Of a stretch of DNA of 64,000 nt, positions 1 to 8,834 are shown in pieces. Every line of letters begins with the position of its first letter. Within the stretch, counting starts at the first letter, position 1. The position numbers and the translations under genes were made by a program. The stretch spans positions 1-64,000 of the forward strand of contig JACKEC010000021.1 of NCBI GenBank assembly GCA_020633195.1, given 5' to 3'. This DNA is from Sandaracinaceae bacterium. Its GTDB lineage: Bacteria > Myxococcota_A > Polyangia > Polyangiales > Sandaracinaceae. The notes under the pieces were generated by a model. The model was given only the letters and a program-made list of their open reading frames with translations, searched no databases and was not told where the DNA came from.

Positions 1-540
1 TCAGGACGCGCGCCGGCGACGGCGTCGACGGATGAACAGCCGCGTCGTGAGCGCGCCGACGCCGCCCCCGACCACGGCGGCGGTGACCGTGGAGCCCCAG
101 CCCGCGAGCGCGGCGAGGGACCACACCGAGAGCGCCCCCGACGTCCCGATCGCGAGCGTCAGCGTGGCCTCGGACGCGCGCATCATCTGGTTGCCGAAGA
201 AGCGCAGCCGGAAGAGCGCGAACACGAAGCCCGGGACGAGGAGCGGCGCCGCGACGACGGTGAGCGCCCACTCCACCACGCGGCCCCACCCGGTCGCGTC
301 CGGCGCGGGGAAGATGAGCGCGAGCGGGCCTCGCGGCTCGTCGAAGTCCATCACGTCGGCGCCGCGGACCGAGAAGAGCGCCGCGACCTCGTCCTTCGAG
401 AGCTCGAGGGGCTCGGCGGGCTTCGCGGGGGTCGCCGAGCGCTGCCGGGGATCACGATCCGCCTGTCGCGAGCCGCAGTGCGGGCACACCACCGCCGTCT
501 CGCTCATGTTCTTGCGGCACTGGATGCAGGGGACGGGCAC
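1..540 (-). CDS. Zinc-ribbon membrane protein
   Basis: Small protein of about 179 residues with an N-terminal zinc ribbon made of two CxxC pairs (CIQC and CPHCG within the first 25 residues), a charged linker, and two hydrophobic segments in the C-terminal half (around residues 90-115 and 130-165), ending in an Arg-rich tail (RRRRRRR). This fits a membrane protein with a cytoplasmic metal-binding knuckle; no enzymatic motif is visible. I chose the GTG at 540, preceded by a GGGG stretch; a TTG at 549 is the alternative. It is divergent from the cyclase gene with about 60 bp between. Function unknown. Confidence 0.7.
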   Translation of the reverse strand: MPVPCIQCRKNMSETAVVCPHCGSRQADRDPRQRSATPAKPAEPLELSKDEVAALFSVRGADVMDFDEPRGPLALIFPAPDATGWGRVVEWALTVVAAPLLVPGFVFALFRLRFFGNQMMRASEATLTLAIGTSGALSVWSLAALAGWGSTVTAAVVGGGVGALTTRLFIRRRRRRRAS

Positions 541-601
541 CTGCCCCAAGGATACGCCCGGCGGCGCGGCGCGCTCCCCGCGCTGCTATCCTCGGCCCCG
601 G

Positions 602-2170
602 ATGAGCGAGGCACGCATCCGCGAGCTCGAAGCCGAGGTGGCCCGGTGGCGCCGCGAGCACGCGCTCGGCGAGGCGATCGACGAGCGGCTCGAGCTCGCG
701 CTGCGCGAGCGCCAGCCGATCGAGCGGGTCATGCCGTCGCTCCTGGATCTCCTGATCGAGCACGCCGGCGCGACCGGCGCGGCGGTGCAGACGCTCGACG
801 AGTCGCTCTCCGAGCGCGTGTTCCTACAGGGCGAGGCCACCGTCGACGAGGCGCTCCTGGGCGCGGACGACGGCGTGGTCGAGACGGCCAGCGGCGTCGC
901 GCTCGTGCACTGCCTCGACGTCGCGGGCGAGCCCTTCGGCCGCGCGTTCCTGTTCTTCCCGGTCCAGCCCGGCGACGAGGCGCGCTCGCTCCTGACCCGC
1001 TTCGCGGAGGAGGTCGACAACCACCTCGCGGCCATCGCGCAGGCCCGCCGCAAGTACGAGGTGTTCCGGTCGGTGAGCGACGCCCTCAAGGATCCGGTGC
1101 TGGGCCGCGGGCTCACCCGCGCGTGCGAGATCCTCCAGCGCCAGATCGACTTCGACGATCTCGTGCTCGTGTTCCGGCACGAGGACAGCCTCGAGGGCGG
1201 CGCGCTGCGTTACCGGATCCACCTCGACGGCGAGCTCGTGCACCGGGGCGGCGACGTCCGCGACCCGGAGCTCGATCACTTCGTCCGCCAGCACGCGGCG
1301 GCGTTCCTCGACGGCGACGACGCGCCGATCCGAGACCGCTTCGGGATCCGGCGCTACCGCGAGGAGGTGCTCATCACCGGCGTGCGGAGCGCGCGCGTGA
1401 TCGGCCGGATGCTCGCGACGAGCCGTCAAGGCGAGTTCCACACCTACGACCGCGAGCTCCTCGATCGGTTCGCCGACTACCTGCGCCAGCGGATCGTCGA
1501 CTTCAACCGCGAGTGGAAGCAGCTCTCGGTCATCTTCGACGGCGAGACCGTGGCGCGGCTGCTCCGCGAGGAGGACTACCACGAGCGCTGGCTCACCCCG
1601 CGAGACCGCGAGGTGGCGATCCTCTACGCCGACATCACCGGGTTCACCCGCGTGAGCGAGCAGATCCTGAAGACGCCCGAGGCGATCGGGCACCTCGTCG
1701 ACACCTGGTCCGACCGCGTCGTCTCGGCGATCTGGCACCACCGGGGCGTGTTCGACAAGATGGTCGGCGACTGCGTGATCGGGCACTTCGGTCCGCCGTT
1801 CTTCGACATGAGCCCGCAGCAGGCGTGTCGGACCGCGCTCGACGTGGCGCTCGAGATCCGGGAGATCACGCGCCGCCTCGTGGACGACGCGTCGCTCGGC
1901 CTCCCCGTCGACGCGCCGCTCGACGTCGCGGTGGGCCTCCACTTCTGCCCGGTGTCGGTCGGCTTCTTCGGACCCAACGACGACTACACCGCGTTCAGCT
2001 CCGGCATGAACAACACGGCGCGGCTCCAGGGGATCGCCGAGGGCGGCGAGATCCTGTGCATGCAGCCGTTCGTCGACGCGCTCGGCGAGCCCGAGCGCTT
2101 CGGGGAGGCGAGCACCGCCGAGGTGAAGAACGTGGCCGACCCGCTCGTGTTCCGACCGCTGCTCGAGTAG
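602..2170 (+). CDS. Class III adenylate/guanylate cyclase with GAF-like sensor region
   Basis: 522-residue protein expected to make a cyclic nucleotide from ATP or GTP. It starts with a short coiled coil (about residues 3-35), followed by a roughly 280-residue sensory region resembling a GAF domain, and ends with a class III cyclase catalytic domain (about 335-520). The catalytic domain shows ILYADITGFT and GDCVIGHFG, which carry the two metal-binding Asp residues, and FSSGMNNTARLQG, which fits the transition-state Asn/Arg region. No membrane segment is seen, so it is probably cytosolic. Base specificity (cAMP or cGMP) cannot be read with confidence. The ATG at 602 begins the coiled coil; longer in-frame extensions would overlap the divergent neighbour. 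Confidence 0.85.
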   Translation: MSEARIRELEAEVARWRREHALGEAIDERLELALRERQPIERVMPSLLDLLIEHAGATGAAVQTLDESLSERVFLQGEATVDEALLGADDGVVETASGVALVHCLDVAGEPFGRAFLFFPVQPGDEARSLLTRFAEEVDNHLAAIAQARRKYEVFRSVSDALKDPVLGRGLTRACEILQRQIDFDDLVLVFRHEDSLEGGALRYRIHLDGELVHRGGDVRDPELDHFVRQHAAAFLDGDDAPIRDRFGIRRYREEVLITGVRSARVIGRMLATSRQGEFHTYDRELLDRFADYLRQRIVDFNREWKQLSVIFDGETVARLLREEDYHERWLTPRDREVAILYADITGFTRVSEQILKTPEAIGHLVDTWSDRVVSAIWHHRGVFDKMVGDCVIGHFGPPFFDMSPQQACRTALDVALEIREITRRLVDDASLGLPVDAPLDVAVGLHFCPVSVGFFGPNDDYTAFSSGMNNTARLQGIAEGGEILCMQPFVDALGEPERFGEASTAEVKNVADPLVFRPLLE

Positions 2171-2178
2171 CGGGTTCC

Positions 2179-2396
2179 AGCAGGCTGCTGAAATGGGTCC
2201 GAAGGGACCGTTTCGGAGCCTGCTCCGTGCCCGTGCCCTTGCCCGTGCCCGCCCGTGACCCGTGAGCGTTCCCCGTGCCCGAGATCACGCGCCTTCTGCG
2301 GGGACGGTTGACGGGAACGGTCCGGGCACGGGCACGGGCACGGGCATGCGCGCTTCGCGCGCGGCACGGAAGCAGGCTGCTTTTCAGCAGCCTGCT
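2179..2396. repeat. Intergenic element with 15-bp terminal inverted repeats and CCGTGC hexamers
   Basis: A 218-bp non-coding element fills the gap between two convergent genes. Its ends are perfect inverted repeats: AGCAGGCTGCTGAAA at 2179-2193 and the reverse complement at 2382-2396. Inside, direct runs of CCGTGC-type hexamers (about 2227-2253) face inverted runs of GGGCAC (about 2323-2346). The right end also folds as a hairpin, 11-bp stem 2371-2381/2386-2396 with loop TTTC, and overlaps the stop codon of the HAD gene. It could be a bidirectional terminator, a miniature mobile element, or both. Confidence 0.8.
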
Positions 2397-3222
2397 AAAC
2401 GCGGTCGAGGACGCCGCGCAGCTCGGTGCTGAACGCGCCGCGATCCGCGGACGCCGCCTCGCGCTCCCAGGCGGGCGTGGTCTCGCGCCCCACGAGGTGC
2501 ACGGACGCGCCGAGCGCGGCGGGCAGCGCGAGGTCGAGCTCGTAGATGTCGCCGCAGACGAGCGTCCGCTCCGGGCTCGCCCCGGTCGCGTCCCACAGGC
2601 TGCGCAGCACGTCGTAGTAGCGGCCGCGGCGCAGGTAGAGCGGGCGCGTGAGGCCCTCGACCGCGCGGCTCTCGGGGAGCGAGTCGAAGCGCGCGTCCGA
2701 CCCCTCGGGGTCGACGAGGTGGAACTTGCGCGCGTTGCCGCGGACCTCCATCCGCGACAGGAGCGACGCGTCGAGGCGCTCGAGCTTGGCCACCACGTTG
2801 TCCGTGCGGGAGTTGCTGACGACGTGGACCGGGACGCCGAGGCTCAGCAGCGCCTCGACGACGTCGCGCGCGTCGGGCCGGAAGACGGTGTCCGCGTGCC
2901 GGTAGGAGTCGTGGAAGAGCGTCTCGAGGTGACCGAGCTCGATGGGCATCCCGAGCCCCTCGAGCACCAGCTGCGAGACGCAGCTCGAGAGGATGTACGG
3001 GTCGGCGTGCGAGGGCGCGACGATGCGGGTCTCGAAGCGGAAGCCGTGCGCGTCGGGCTCTCGCCGGACCTCCTCGACGGCCTCGGCCCACGCCTCGTCG
3101 ATCGGGCGCCCCGCGAGCGCCTCGAGGCCGCGGCGGTAGTGGTCCAGGAACGGGACCGCCTCCGCGTCGACGTCCGTGAAGGTCCCGTCGAAGTCGAGGA
3201 TGATCAGGTCGAAATCAGCCAT
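2395..3222 (-). CDS. HAD-superfamily hydrolase
   Basis: 275-residue haloacid-dehalogenase-type hydrolase. Motif I is DFDGTFTD near the N-terminus (nucleophile Asp), motif II is VVSNSR, and motif IV is VCGDIYELDL near residue 220, with a long cap region between I and II. These are the residues used by HAD phosphatases; the substrate cannot be assigned. I start at the ATG at 3222; another in-frame ATG lies five codons upstream at 3237. The gene is divergent from the lipoprotein at 3283, and its stop codon lies in the right terminal repeat of the element at 2179-2396. Confidence 0.8.
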   Translation of the reverse strand: MADFDLIILDFDGTFTDVDAEAVPFLDHYRRGLEALAGRPIDEAWAEAVEEVRREPDAHGFRFETRIVAPSHADPYILSSCVSQLVLEGLGMPIELGHLETLFHDSYRHADTVFRPDARDVVEALLSLGVPVHVVSNSRTDNVVAKLERLDASLLSRMEVRGNARKFHLVDPEGSDARFDSLPESRAVEGLTRPLYLRRGRYYDVLRSLWDATGASPERTLVCGDIYELDLALPAALGASVHLVGRETTPAWEREAASADRGAFSTELRGVLDRV

Positions 3223-3282
3223 CGGGCCGGGTCGCATAGCATGCGATTGTGGGATCACGTACTCTGTTCGCGGAGGGTGAGG

Positions 3283-4107
3283 ATGCGCACGACCCACACC
3301 ATCGGGCTCCTGGGGATCACGCTCGCGCTCGCGAGCGGGTGTCTCACCGAGCAGCGCTACATGGCGCCGGAGGGCGGAGGCGCCTGGGCCATCGCGGTTC
3401 AGCCGGACACGCCGCCGTTCTTCGAGTCGGAGGACGGCAACCTCTACATCGTCGAGCAGCGGGTGGAGTTCGAGTTCCGCGAGCCGACCGCCGAGGAGGC
3501 CGCCGAGCTCGGGAACGTGGCCGGCGTGAACATCCCCTACCCGACCCTCCCCTACGTCCGGCGCGACGACATCGAGGTGCAGGTCGACTGGACCCTGTCG
3601 AACGTCTCCGACTCCACCGTGACCGTCTCCGTCACGGTCAACGGGATCAACGAGTTCAACGAGTACAACCCGGGCGTCCAGGTCATCGACGAGGAGCTCG
3701 TCGTCGACTTCGCGCAGTGGGAGCGCACCGTCCTGCTCGACCCGGGCGAGCGCCGCACCGGCACCATCCGCGAGGAGGAGCTCGACGAGGTCGCGGTCGA
3801 CCTCGCGACGGTCGTCAACGGCGTCCCGAACGCGAACCAGATCGTCTACTTCGAGAACCAGTCGTTCAACGATCGGCGCTCGATGCTCTACATGCCCGAC
3901 GTCATCCCCGCGCTGACGGGCGTGCGCATCGGCATCCGTTCGCAGGGCACCGACGGCGACGGCAACCCGATCCCGGTGCTCCTCGAGTTCACCGTCCGAA
4001 TCCGCGACAACCGCGAGATCCTGGTGCAGGGCGACGACGAGCCGTGGCCGCTGCCCACGCCCATGCTCTTCGGGCCGGCCGACATCCCGCCGCCCGAGAC
4101 CCCGTAG
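3283..4107 (+). CDS. Putative lipoprotein, unknown function
   Basis: 274-residue predicted lipoprotein: short basic n-region (MRTTH), hydrophobic core, and a lipobox LASGC near residue 20. The mature part is rich in acidic and beta-forming residues, with stretches such as YVRRDDIEVQVDW and TVTVSVTVNG suggesting a beta-sandwich. I recognise no family. The ATG at 3283 follows a good GGAGGGTGAGG ribosome-binding site; the reading frame is open further upstream but lacks a comparable site. It converges on the gene at 4109 with a single base between the stop codons, leaving no room for a separate terminator. Confidence 0.75.
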   Translation: MRTTHTIGLLGITLALASGCLTEQRYMAPEGGGAWAIAVQPDTPPFFESEDGNLYIVEQRVEFEFREPTAEEAAELGNVAGVNIPYPTLPYVRRDDIEVQVDWTLSNVSDSTVTVSVTVNGINEFNEYNPGVQVIDEELVVDFAQWERTVLLDPGERRTGTIREEELDEVAVDLATVVNGVPNANQIVYFENQSFNDRRSMLYMPDVIPALTGVRIGIRSQGTDGDGNPIPVLLEFTVRIRDNREILVQGDDEPWPLPTPMLFGPADIPPPETP

Positions 4108-4108
4108 C

Positions 4109-6157
4109 TCACATCGTCGGCGCGACGATCTCGCCGAAGCGACCGTCGAGGGTGAGCGCCCCGTCGACGGGCACCACGTCGGGCGACACCGTCCCGAGGA
4201 CGGTGCCGTCGACGAGGCCATACGGCACGAAGTCCGCCGTGGTCTGGACCGACGCCACCGGCAGCGCCGGGCCGCCGTCGTTCATCGCGAACGTCGCGAG
4301 GTGGTAGGCGAGCAGCGCGAAGAGCCCCGTCACCTCCTCGCGATCGGGCCCGCTGAGCGGCGCGTCCGCGGCGACCCCGAGCTCGGTGATCTCGACGTCC
4401 CCGAAGGTCGCGTCGCCCGCGTCGGTGCTCGTCACGCGGCCCACCAGCGTCGCGGAGAAGCGGCCCTCGAGCCCGTCGGCGTAGACCGGCGCGCCGGGGA
4501 ACGGCGCCACCGACACCGACACGCCGCCGAGCTGCACCTCGATCGAGCCGTCCGCGCGCGTCGTCGCGACGGGCGGCAGCGACGTGTCGATCTGCACCAT
4601 CGACGGCGCCACGATCATCGACGGCGCCACGATCATCGACGGCGCCACGATCATCGACGGCGCCACGATCATCGACGGCGCCACGATCCCGCGCAGCCCG
4701 CCCGCCTGCCACTCGCGGTGCAGCACGGTGTTGACCACCACCCCGGACACGACGTTGCCCACGCCCGTGGCCGCCATCGTGACGCGAGGCGCCGACGACG
4801 AGACGGGGACCCCGAGGGACGCGCGGACGTCGGGCGACGTGGTGGCCCCGTAGCCGGTGCCGAGCGTGAAGGTCATCCCCGTCGGGGTGACCTCCACGTC
4901 GTCGTAGCGGGAGGTGAAGGTGAAGCCCGTGGTGGCGCCGTCGAGCGTCGGCAGATCGAACGAGGGCGGCAGGCTGCGCACCTCGATCGTCGACAGCAGC
5001 GTGTCGAGCAGGCCGCTGAGGTTCTCGCCGATGAAGTCGCTGATGCTCGCCCGCAGGTCGCTGCCGCCCGGCCCGGTGATGTGGTCGGAGACGCCTCGCT
5101 CGACGAGCCCGCGGATCGAGTCGCTCACGGGGAAGCCGATCACCGTCGAGTCGAGCATCGGGAACACGCTCGTGACGGTGCCCACGTCGACGGTGTTCAC
5201 GCGCAGGACCTCGGCCTCGAGCTCGCCGGCGGCGTTCGTGAAGACGCGGATGTCGATGTTCACGTGCACGAACCCGATGTCGATCGTCCCGTCCGACGCG
5301 ATCGCCACCCAGCTGCCCGCCGCGTACGGCAAGAACGACGTGGTGCTGATGCGCTCGCGACCGCTCACGCGGACGTTGAAGCGGACGTTCTCGAAGCGGC
5401 CGTCGAAGCGCAGGCCCTCCGCGGTCGGGGTGAGCGAGCTCGCGTACGGCCCGGGCGTCTCGTTGCTCACGTAGCCGATCGCCGTCTCGATCATGCAATC
5501 GGAGCTGGCGGGCGCGGCGGTGGCGTCGCAGCTCGTGGTCTTGATGTCGCGGCCGCCGGTGGTGAACTGCTCGTCGAGCAGCTCGCTGATGAGGCCCCCG
5601 GCGAGCGCCGTCGAGAAGACGTCGTTGAGGCTGTCGAGGCCATCGTCCGGGTCCCCGTCGTCGATCGCCTCGGGCGACAGGTGCATCGACAGCGCGGCGT
5701 CGAGGGTGCGCGTCGGGTCCTGCCACGAGGGCGCGAGCAGGTAGCTGCACACCTCGGTGGTGAGCCCGCCCGAGCCGTTCTCCGCCTCGACGATCACGTT
5801 GTTGATGCCGAAGCGCGTGGGCAGATCGACCTGCACGAGCCCGAGGTCGTCGGCCGTGACGTTGGCCCCGTTGACGCTCACCCGCGACAGGTCGTCGTCG
5901 ACGACGAGCAGGTGCACCTCGAGGGTGCTCGCGGCCTCGACCGTCAGCTCGCTGCCCGGCGCGGGGTAGACGCAGCGGATCGCGGGCCCCGAGATCGCGG
6001 TGATCCCGCCGTCGAGGTCGCCGTCGTCCTCGCGCCCGCCGTCCGAGCTCGACGCGCCCCCGTCTCGCGGCGGCGGCGGCGGCGCGGAGGAGCGCTCATC
6101 GCACGCGCTCGAGAGCAGGAGCGCCCCCGCGCAAAGAAGCCTCACCACGATCTTCAT
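4109..6157 (-). CDS. Large lipoprotein, paralogue of the tolB-linked pair (possible TULIP-like fold)
   Basis: 682-residue lipoprotein (MKIVVRLLCAG, lipobox LLSSAC) followed by a Pro/Asp-rich linker. An Ig-like segment (starting around IRCVYPAPGSE) includes a VSVNG...FGINNVIVEAE strand pattern and ends in CSYLLAPSW. The C-terminal half aligns by eye with the protein at 42006-44636: LPPSFDLPTLDG versus LGTSFEVPRLDD, LPPVATTRADGSIEV versus LPPVAEVDDDGRLRV, and YGLVDGTVLG versus YGLPAGAILG. A five-copy MIVAPS hexapeptide repeat interrupts it. Likely tethered in the envelope. The TULIP/BPI idea is inference. I start at the ATG at 6157; 6172 is a weaker alternative. Confidence 0.75.
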   Translation of the reverse strand: MKIVVRLLCAGALLLSSACDERSSAPPPPPRDGGASSSDGGREDDGDLDGGITAISGPAIRCVYPAPGSELTVEAASTLEVHLLVVDDDLSRVSVNGANVTADDLGLVQVDLPTRFGINNVIVEAENGSGGLTTEVCSYLLAPSWQDPTRTLDAALSMHLSPEAIDDGDPDDGLDSLNDVFSTALAGGLISELLDEQFTTGGRDIKTTSCDATAAPASSDCMIETAIGYVSNETPGPYASSLTPTAEGLRFDGRFENVRFNVRVSGRERISTTSFLPYAAGSWVAIASDGTIDIGFVHVNIDIRVFTNAAGELEAEVLRVNTVDVGTVTSVFPMLDSTVIGFPVSDSIRGLVERGVSDHITGPGGSDLRASISDFIGENLSGLLDTLLSTIEVRSLPPSFDLPTLDGATTGFTFTSRYDDVEVTPTGMTFTLGTGYGATTSPDVRASLGVPVSSSAPRVTMAATGVGNVVSGVVVNTVLHREWQAGGLRGIVAPSMIVAPSMIVAPSMIVAPSMIVAPSMVQIDTSLPPVATTRADGSIEVQLGGVSVSVAPFPGAPVYADGLEGRFSATLVGRVTSTDAGDATFGDVEITELGVAADAPLSGPDREEVTGLFALLAYHLATFAMNDGGPALPVASVQTTADFVPYGLVDGTVLGTVSPDVVPVDGALTLDGRFGEIVAPTM
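4598..4687. repeat. 18-bp tandem repeat, five perfect copies
   Basis: The unit CATCGACGGCGCCACGAT occurs five times head-to-tail without a mismatch. On the coding (minus) strand it encodes MIVAPS five times inside the lipoprotein at 4109-6157, between VLHREWQAGG and the LPPVATT segment. The paralogue at 42006-44636 has no such array at the matching place, so the array is a recent expansion. Being a multiple of three, copy-number change would keep the frame. Confidence 0.95.
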
Positions 6158-6256
6158 CGACGTTCCCCCCAAGCTCTGCCAGCCATCTTACTCCGGCGAT
6201 CCCCACCGAACACGGGTTGGGGAACCACCGCGTAAGCGCCCTGCTATCGTGCGGGC

Positions 6257-6775
6257 GTGGACCGCACCTTCCACCTCCCGACCTGCCTGCTGCGACCGTG
6301 GCGCGTCGACGACCTCGAGTCCTTGGTCCGACACGCCAACGATCCCCGCGTCTCGGCCACCGTGCGCGATCACTTCCCGAGCCCGTACACGCGCGAGGAC
6401 GGGCAGCGATGGCTGGCCCACGCAGCCCGCGCGGGGCGCGACACGAGCCTCGCGATCGAGGTCGACGGCCACGCCGTCGGCGGCGTCGGCATGATCGCGG
6501 GCGAGGACGTGCACCGGATCTGCGCCGAGATCGGCTACTGGCTCGGGCACGCGTTCTGGAACCGCGGCGTGATGACGGACGCGGTGCGGGCCTACTCGGA
6601 GCACCTCCTGCGCGACCGCGGCTTCCTTCGCCTCGAGGCCCCCGTGTTCGCGATCAACCCGGCGTCCGCGCGCGTGCTCGAGAAGGCCGGGTTCGAGCGC
6701 GAGTCGGTCCAGCGGCGCGCCGCGATCAAGACCAACCAGGTGATCGACGTCTGGCTCTACGTGCGCCTGGCGTAA
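6257..6775 (+). CDS. GNAT-family N-acetyltransferase (RimJ/RimL-like)
   Basis: 172-residue acetyltransferase that should transfer acetyl from acetyl-CoA to an amine. The order of elements fits RimJ/RimL-type GNATs: N-terminal LRPWRVDDLESLVRHAND, central beta strands VGGVGMIAG, EIGYWLGHAFWNRGVMTDAV (the acetyl-CoA loop region), and the C-terminal INPASARVLEKAGFERE that marks this subfamily. Full family length. GTG start at 6257. The substrate, protein N-terminus or small molecule, is not evident. It is the first gene of a probable operon, 10 bp ahead of the molybdopterin oxidoreductase. Confidence 0.85.
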   Translation: MDRTFHLPTCLLRPWRVDDLESLVRHANDPRVSATVRDHFPSPYTREDGQRWLAHAARAGRDTSLAIEVDGHAVGGVGMIAGEDVHRICAEIGYWLGHAFWNRGVMTDAVRAYSEHLLRDRGFLRLEAPVFAINPASARVLEKAGFERESVQRRAAIKTNQVIDVWLYVRLA

Positions 6776-6785
6776 GCTGATCGCG

Positions 6786-8834
6786 ATGACGAAGACGTTC
6801 TGCCGGATCTGCGAGGCGGCCTGCGGCCTCACCTACGAGGACGGCAAGCTGCGCCCCGACCGCGAGCACCCGGTGAGCCGCGGCTTCGTGTGCGCCAAGG
6901 GGACGCGCTTCCTCGAGGTGGCCGAGCACCCGACCCGCCTGCGGACGCCGATGGTGCGGCGCGATGGCCTGGCGCGACGCGCGAGCTGGGACGAGGCGAT
7001 CGAGACCGCCGCCTCGCTGCTGCGCCCCATCCTCGACCGGCACGGGCCCCACGCGGTGGGGCTCTACCTCGGCAACCCGCTCGCGTTCGCCTCGATCGGT
7101 CAGGTCGCCGCGGTGTTCCTCGCCCGCGCGCTCGGGACCCGGAACGTGTTCACCGCGGGCAGCCAGGACTGCAACAACAAGTTCGCCGCCGCGCAGCTCA
7201 TGCACGGCAGCCCGGTGATCCAGCCGGTCCCGGACTTCGAGCACGCCGAGCTCGCCGTCCTCTTCGGCACCAACCCCGCCGTCAGCCAGGCGAGCTTCGT
7301 GCACCTCGAGGGCGGCGCGACGCTCTTCGACAGGATGCGCGCGCGCGGCGCCCGGATGATCTGGGTGGACGTCCGCGAGACGGAGAGCGCGAAGCGCTGG
7401 GGCGAGCTGGTGCGCGTCCGCGCGGGGACCGACGTGTGGCTGCTCTTGGCCTTGCTCGGTCTGCTCGCGCCGCCGGCGTCGACCGACCCGCGGGTCGAGG
7501 GGCTGGACACGCTGCTGTCGCTCGCGAGGGAGATCACCCCGGCTCGCGCCGCCGACCTCACCGGCCTCTCGGAGGCGGCGATCCGCGACCTCGCGGCCGC
7601 GATCGAGCGCTCGCCGCGGACCGCGCTGCACATGTCGGTCGGCGTGAACCAGGGGCCGTTCGGCACGCTCGCCTACGTCGCGCTGCAGGCGCTCGCGTTC
7701 GTGACCGGCAACTACGACGCGCGCGGCGGCTCGCTCTTCTCGCCCCTCGGGGTGAAGGGCGCGCGGCTCGCGCGTCGGGCCGGCTTCTTCACCCGTCAGG
7801 ACCGGAGCCGCGTCGGCGACTTCCCCACCGTCTTCGACTCGCTGCCCGGCGGGATCCTCGCCGACGAGATCCTGACCGAGGGCCGCGAGCGCGTCCGCGC
7901 GATGATCGTGATCGCGGGCGACCCGCTGCAGTCGATCCCCGGCGCGGCGCGGCTCGAGGAGGCGTTCGGGTCGCTCGACGCGCTGGTGTGCCTCGACCTC
8001 TTCGAGAGCCGCACCGGCCGTCTCGCCGACGTGCTGCTGCCCGCCACGAGCTGGCTCGAGCGCGCGGACTTCGCGCTCCCCGGGCTGCCCCTGCAGATGG
8101 TCGACCTGATGCAGACGACGCCCGCCACGATCCCGCGCGTCGGCGAGGCGCGCGCGGACCACGAGGCGATCGCGCAGCTGTCCCTCGCGCTCGACCGACC
8201 GCTGTTCGGGTCCCGGCTCGCGTCGCGGACGCTGGCGCGCCCCGGGCTCGCCGATCGCGCGATCCCGGCGCTGACGGAGCTCGCGTGGCGCGCGCTCGAC
8301 CGCGTCCCGGCGCGGCGCGGCTACGGGGTCCAGGTCGGGACGCCCCAGCCGGACACGTACCTCGGCCGCGGGCCGATGACGCCGGGGCACAAGGTGCGCT
8401 TCTGGGATCCGGCGCTCGACGCGGAGCGGGAGCGCCTCGCTCGACACGCGGCCGCCCAGAGCGGCTTCGTCCTCCTCGGCCGGCGACGGCGCATCGGGCA
8501 CAACAGCTGGCTCCATGGGGGTACCCGGGAGGGCACGCCGGAGGGCGAGGCGTGGATGGCGCGCGTCGACATGCAGCGGCTCGGCGTCGAGGACGGCGAC
8601 GCGGTGACCCTCCAGACGACGCAAGGGAGCTTGTCGATCCCCGCGCGGGCGAAGGACGGCGTGGCCGAGGGCACGGTCGTGGTGCCGCACGGCGAGCGCG
8701 AGGTGAACGTCAACGCGATCCTCCCCGCGGGCGCGGCGCACGTCGAGCCGCTCAGCGGCATGTGCGTGATGACGGGCGTCCCCGTGGACGTCCAGCCGCG
8801 GGCGCGGCGCGAGGCGTCCACGGCGGCGCCGTGA
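6786..8834 (+). CDS. Molybdopterin-dependent oxidoreductase (formate dehydrogenase/DMSO reductase superfamily)
   Basis: 682-residue enzyme of the Mo/W-bisMGD superfamily. The N-terminus carries a 4Fe-4S motif, CRICEAAC (Cys 6, 9, 13), with the fourth Cys in GFVCAKGTRF; the Lys after it is the residue used for electron relay in this group. Later segments include VFTAGSQDCNNK, VLFGTNPAVSQ, a VIAGDPLQSIPGA region, a VCLDLFESRTGRLADVLLPA motif, and the C-terminal cofactor-binding barrel (GHNSWLHGG, then LSGMCVMTGVPVDV). No Tat signal is seen, so it is probably cytosolic. It resembles short single-subunit relatives of formate dehydrogenase; the substrate is unknown. The downstream gene starts on its stop codon (GTGA overlap). 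Confidence 0.85.
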   Translation: MTKTFCRICEAACGLTYEDGKLRPDREHPVSRGFVCAKGTRFLEVAEHPTRLRTPMVRRDGLARRASWDEAIETAASLLRPILDRHGPHAVGLYLGNPLAFASIGQVAAVFLARALGTRNVFTAGSQDCNNKFAAAQLMHGSPVIQPVPDFEHAELAVLFGTNPAVSQASFVHLEGGATLFDRMRARGARMIWVDVRETESAKRWGELVRVRAGTDVWLLLALLGLLAPPASTDPRVEGLDTLLSLAREITPARAADLTGLSEAAIRDLAAAIERSPRTALHMSVGVNQGPFGTLAYVALQALAFVTGNYDARGGSLFSPLGVKGARLARRAGFFTRQDRSRVGDFPTVFDSLPGGILADEILTEGRERVRAMIVIAGDPLQSIPGAARLEEAFGSLDALVCLDLFESRTGRLADVLLPATSWLERADFALPGLPLQMVDLMQTTPATIPRVGEARADHEAIAQLSLALDRPLFGSRLASRTLARPGLADRAIPALTELAWRALDRVPARRGYGVQVGTPQPDTYLGRGPMTPGHKVRFWDPALDAERERLARHAAAQSGFVLLGRRRRIGHNSWLHGGTREGTPEGEAWMARVDMQRLGVEDGDAVTLQTTQGSLSIPARAKDGVAEGTVVVPHGEREVNVNAILPAGAAHVEPLSGMCVMTGVPVDVQPRARREASTAAP

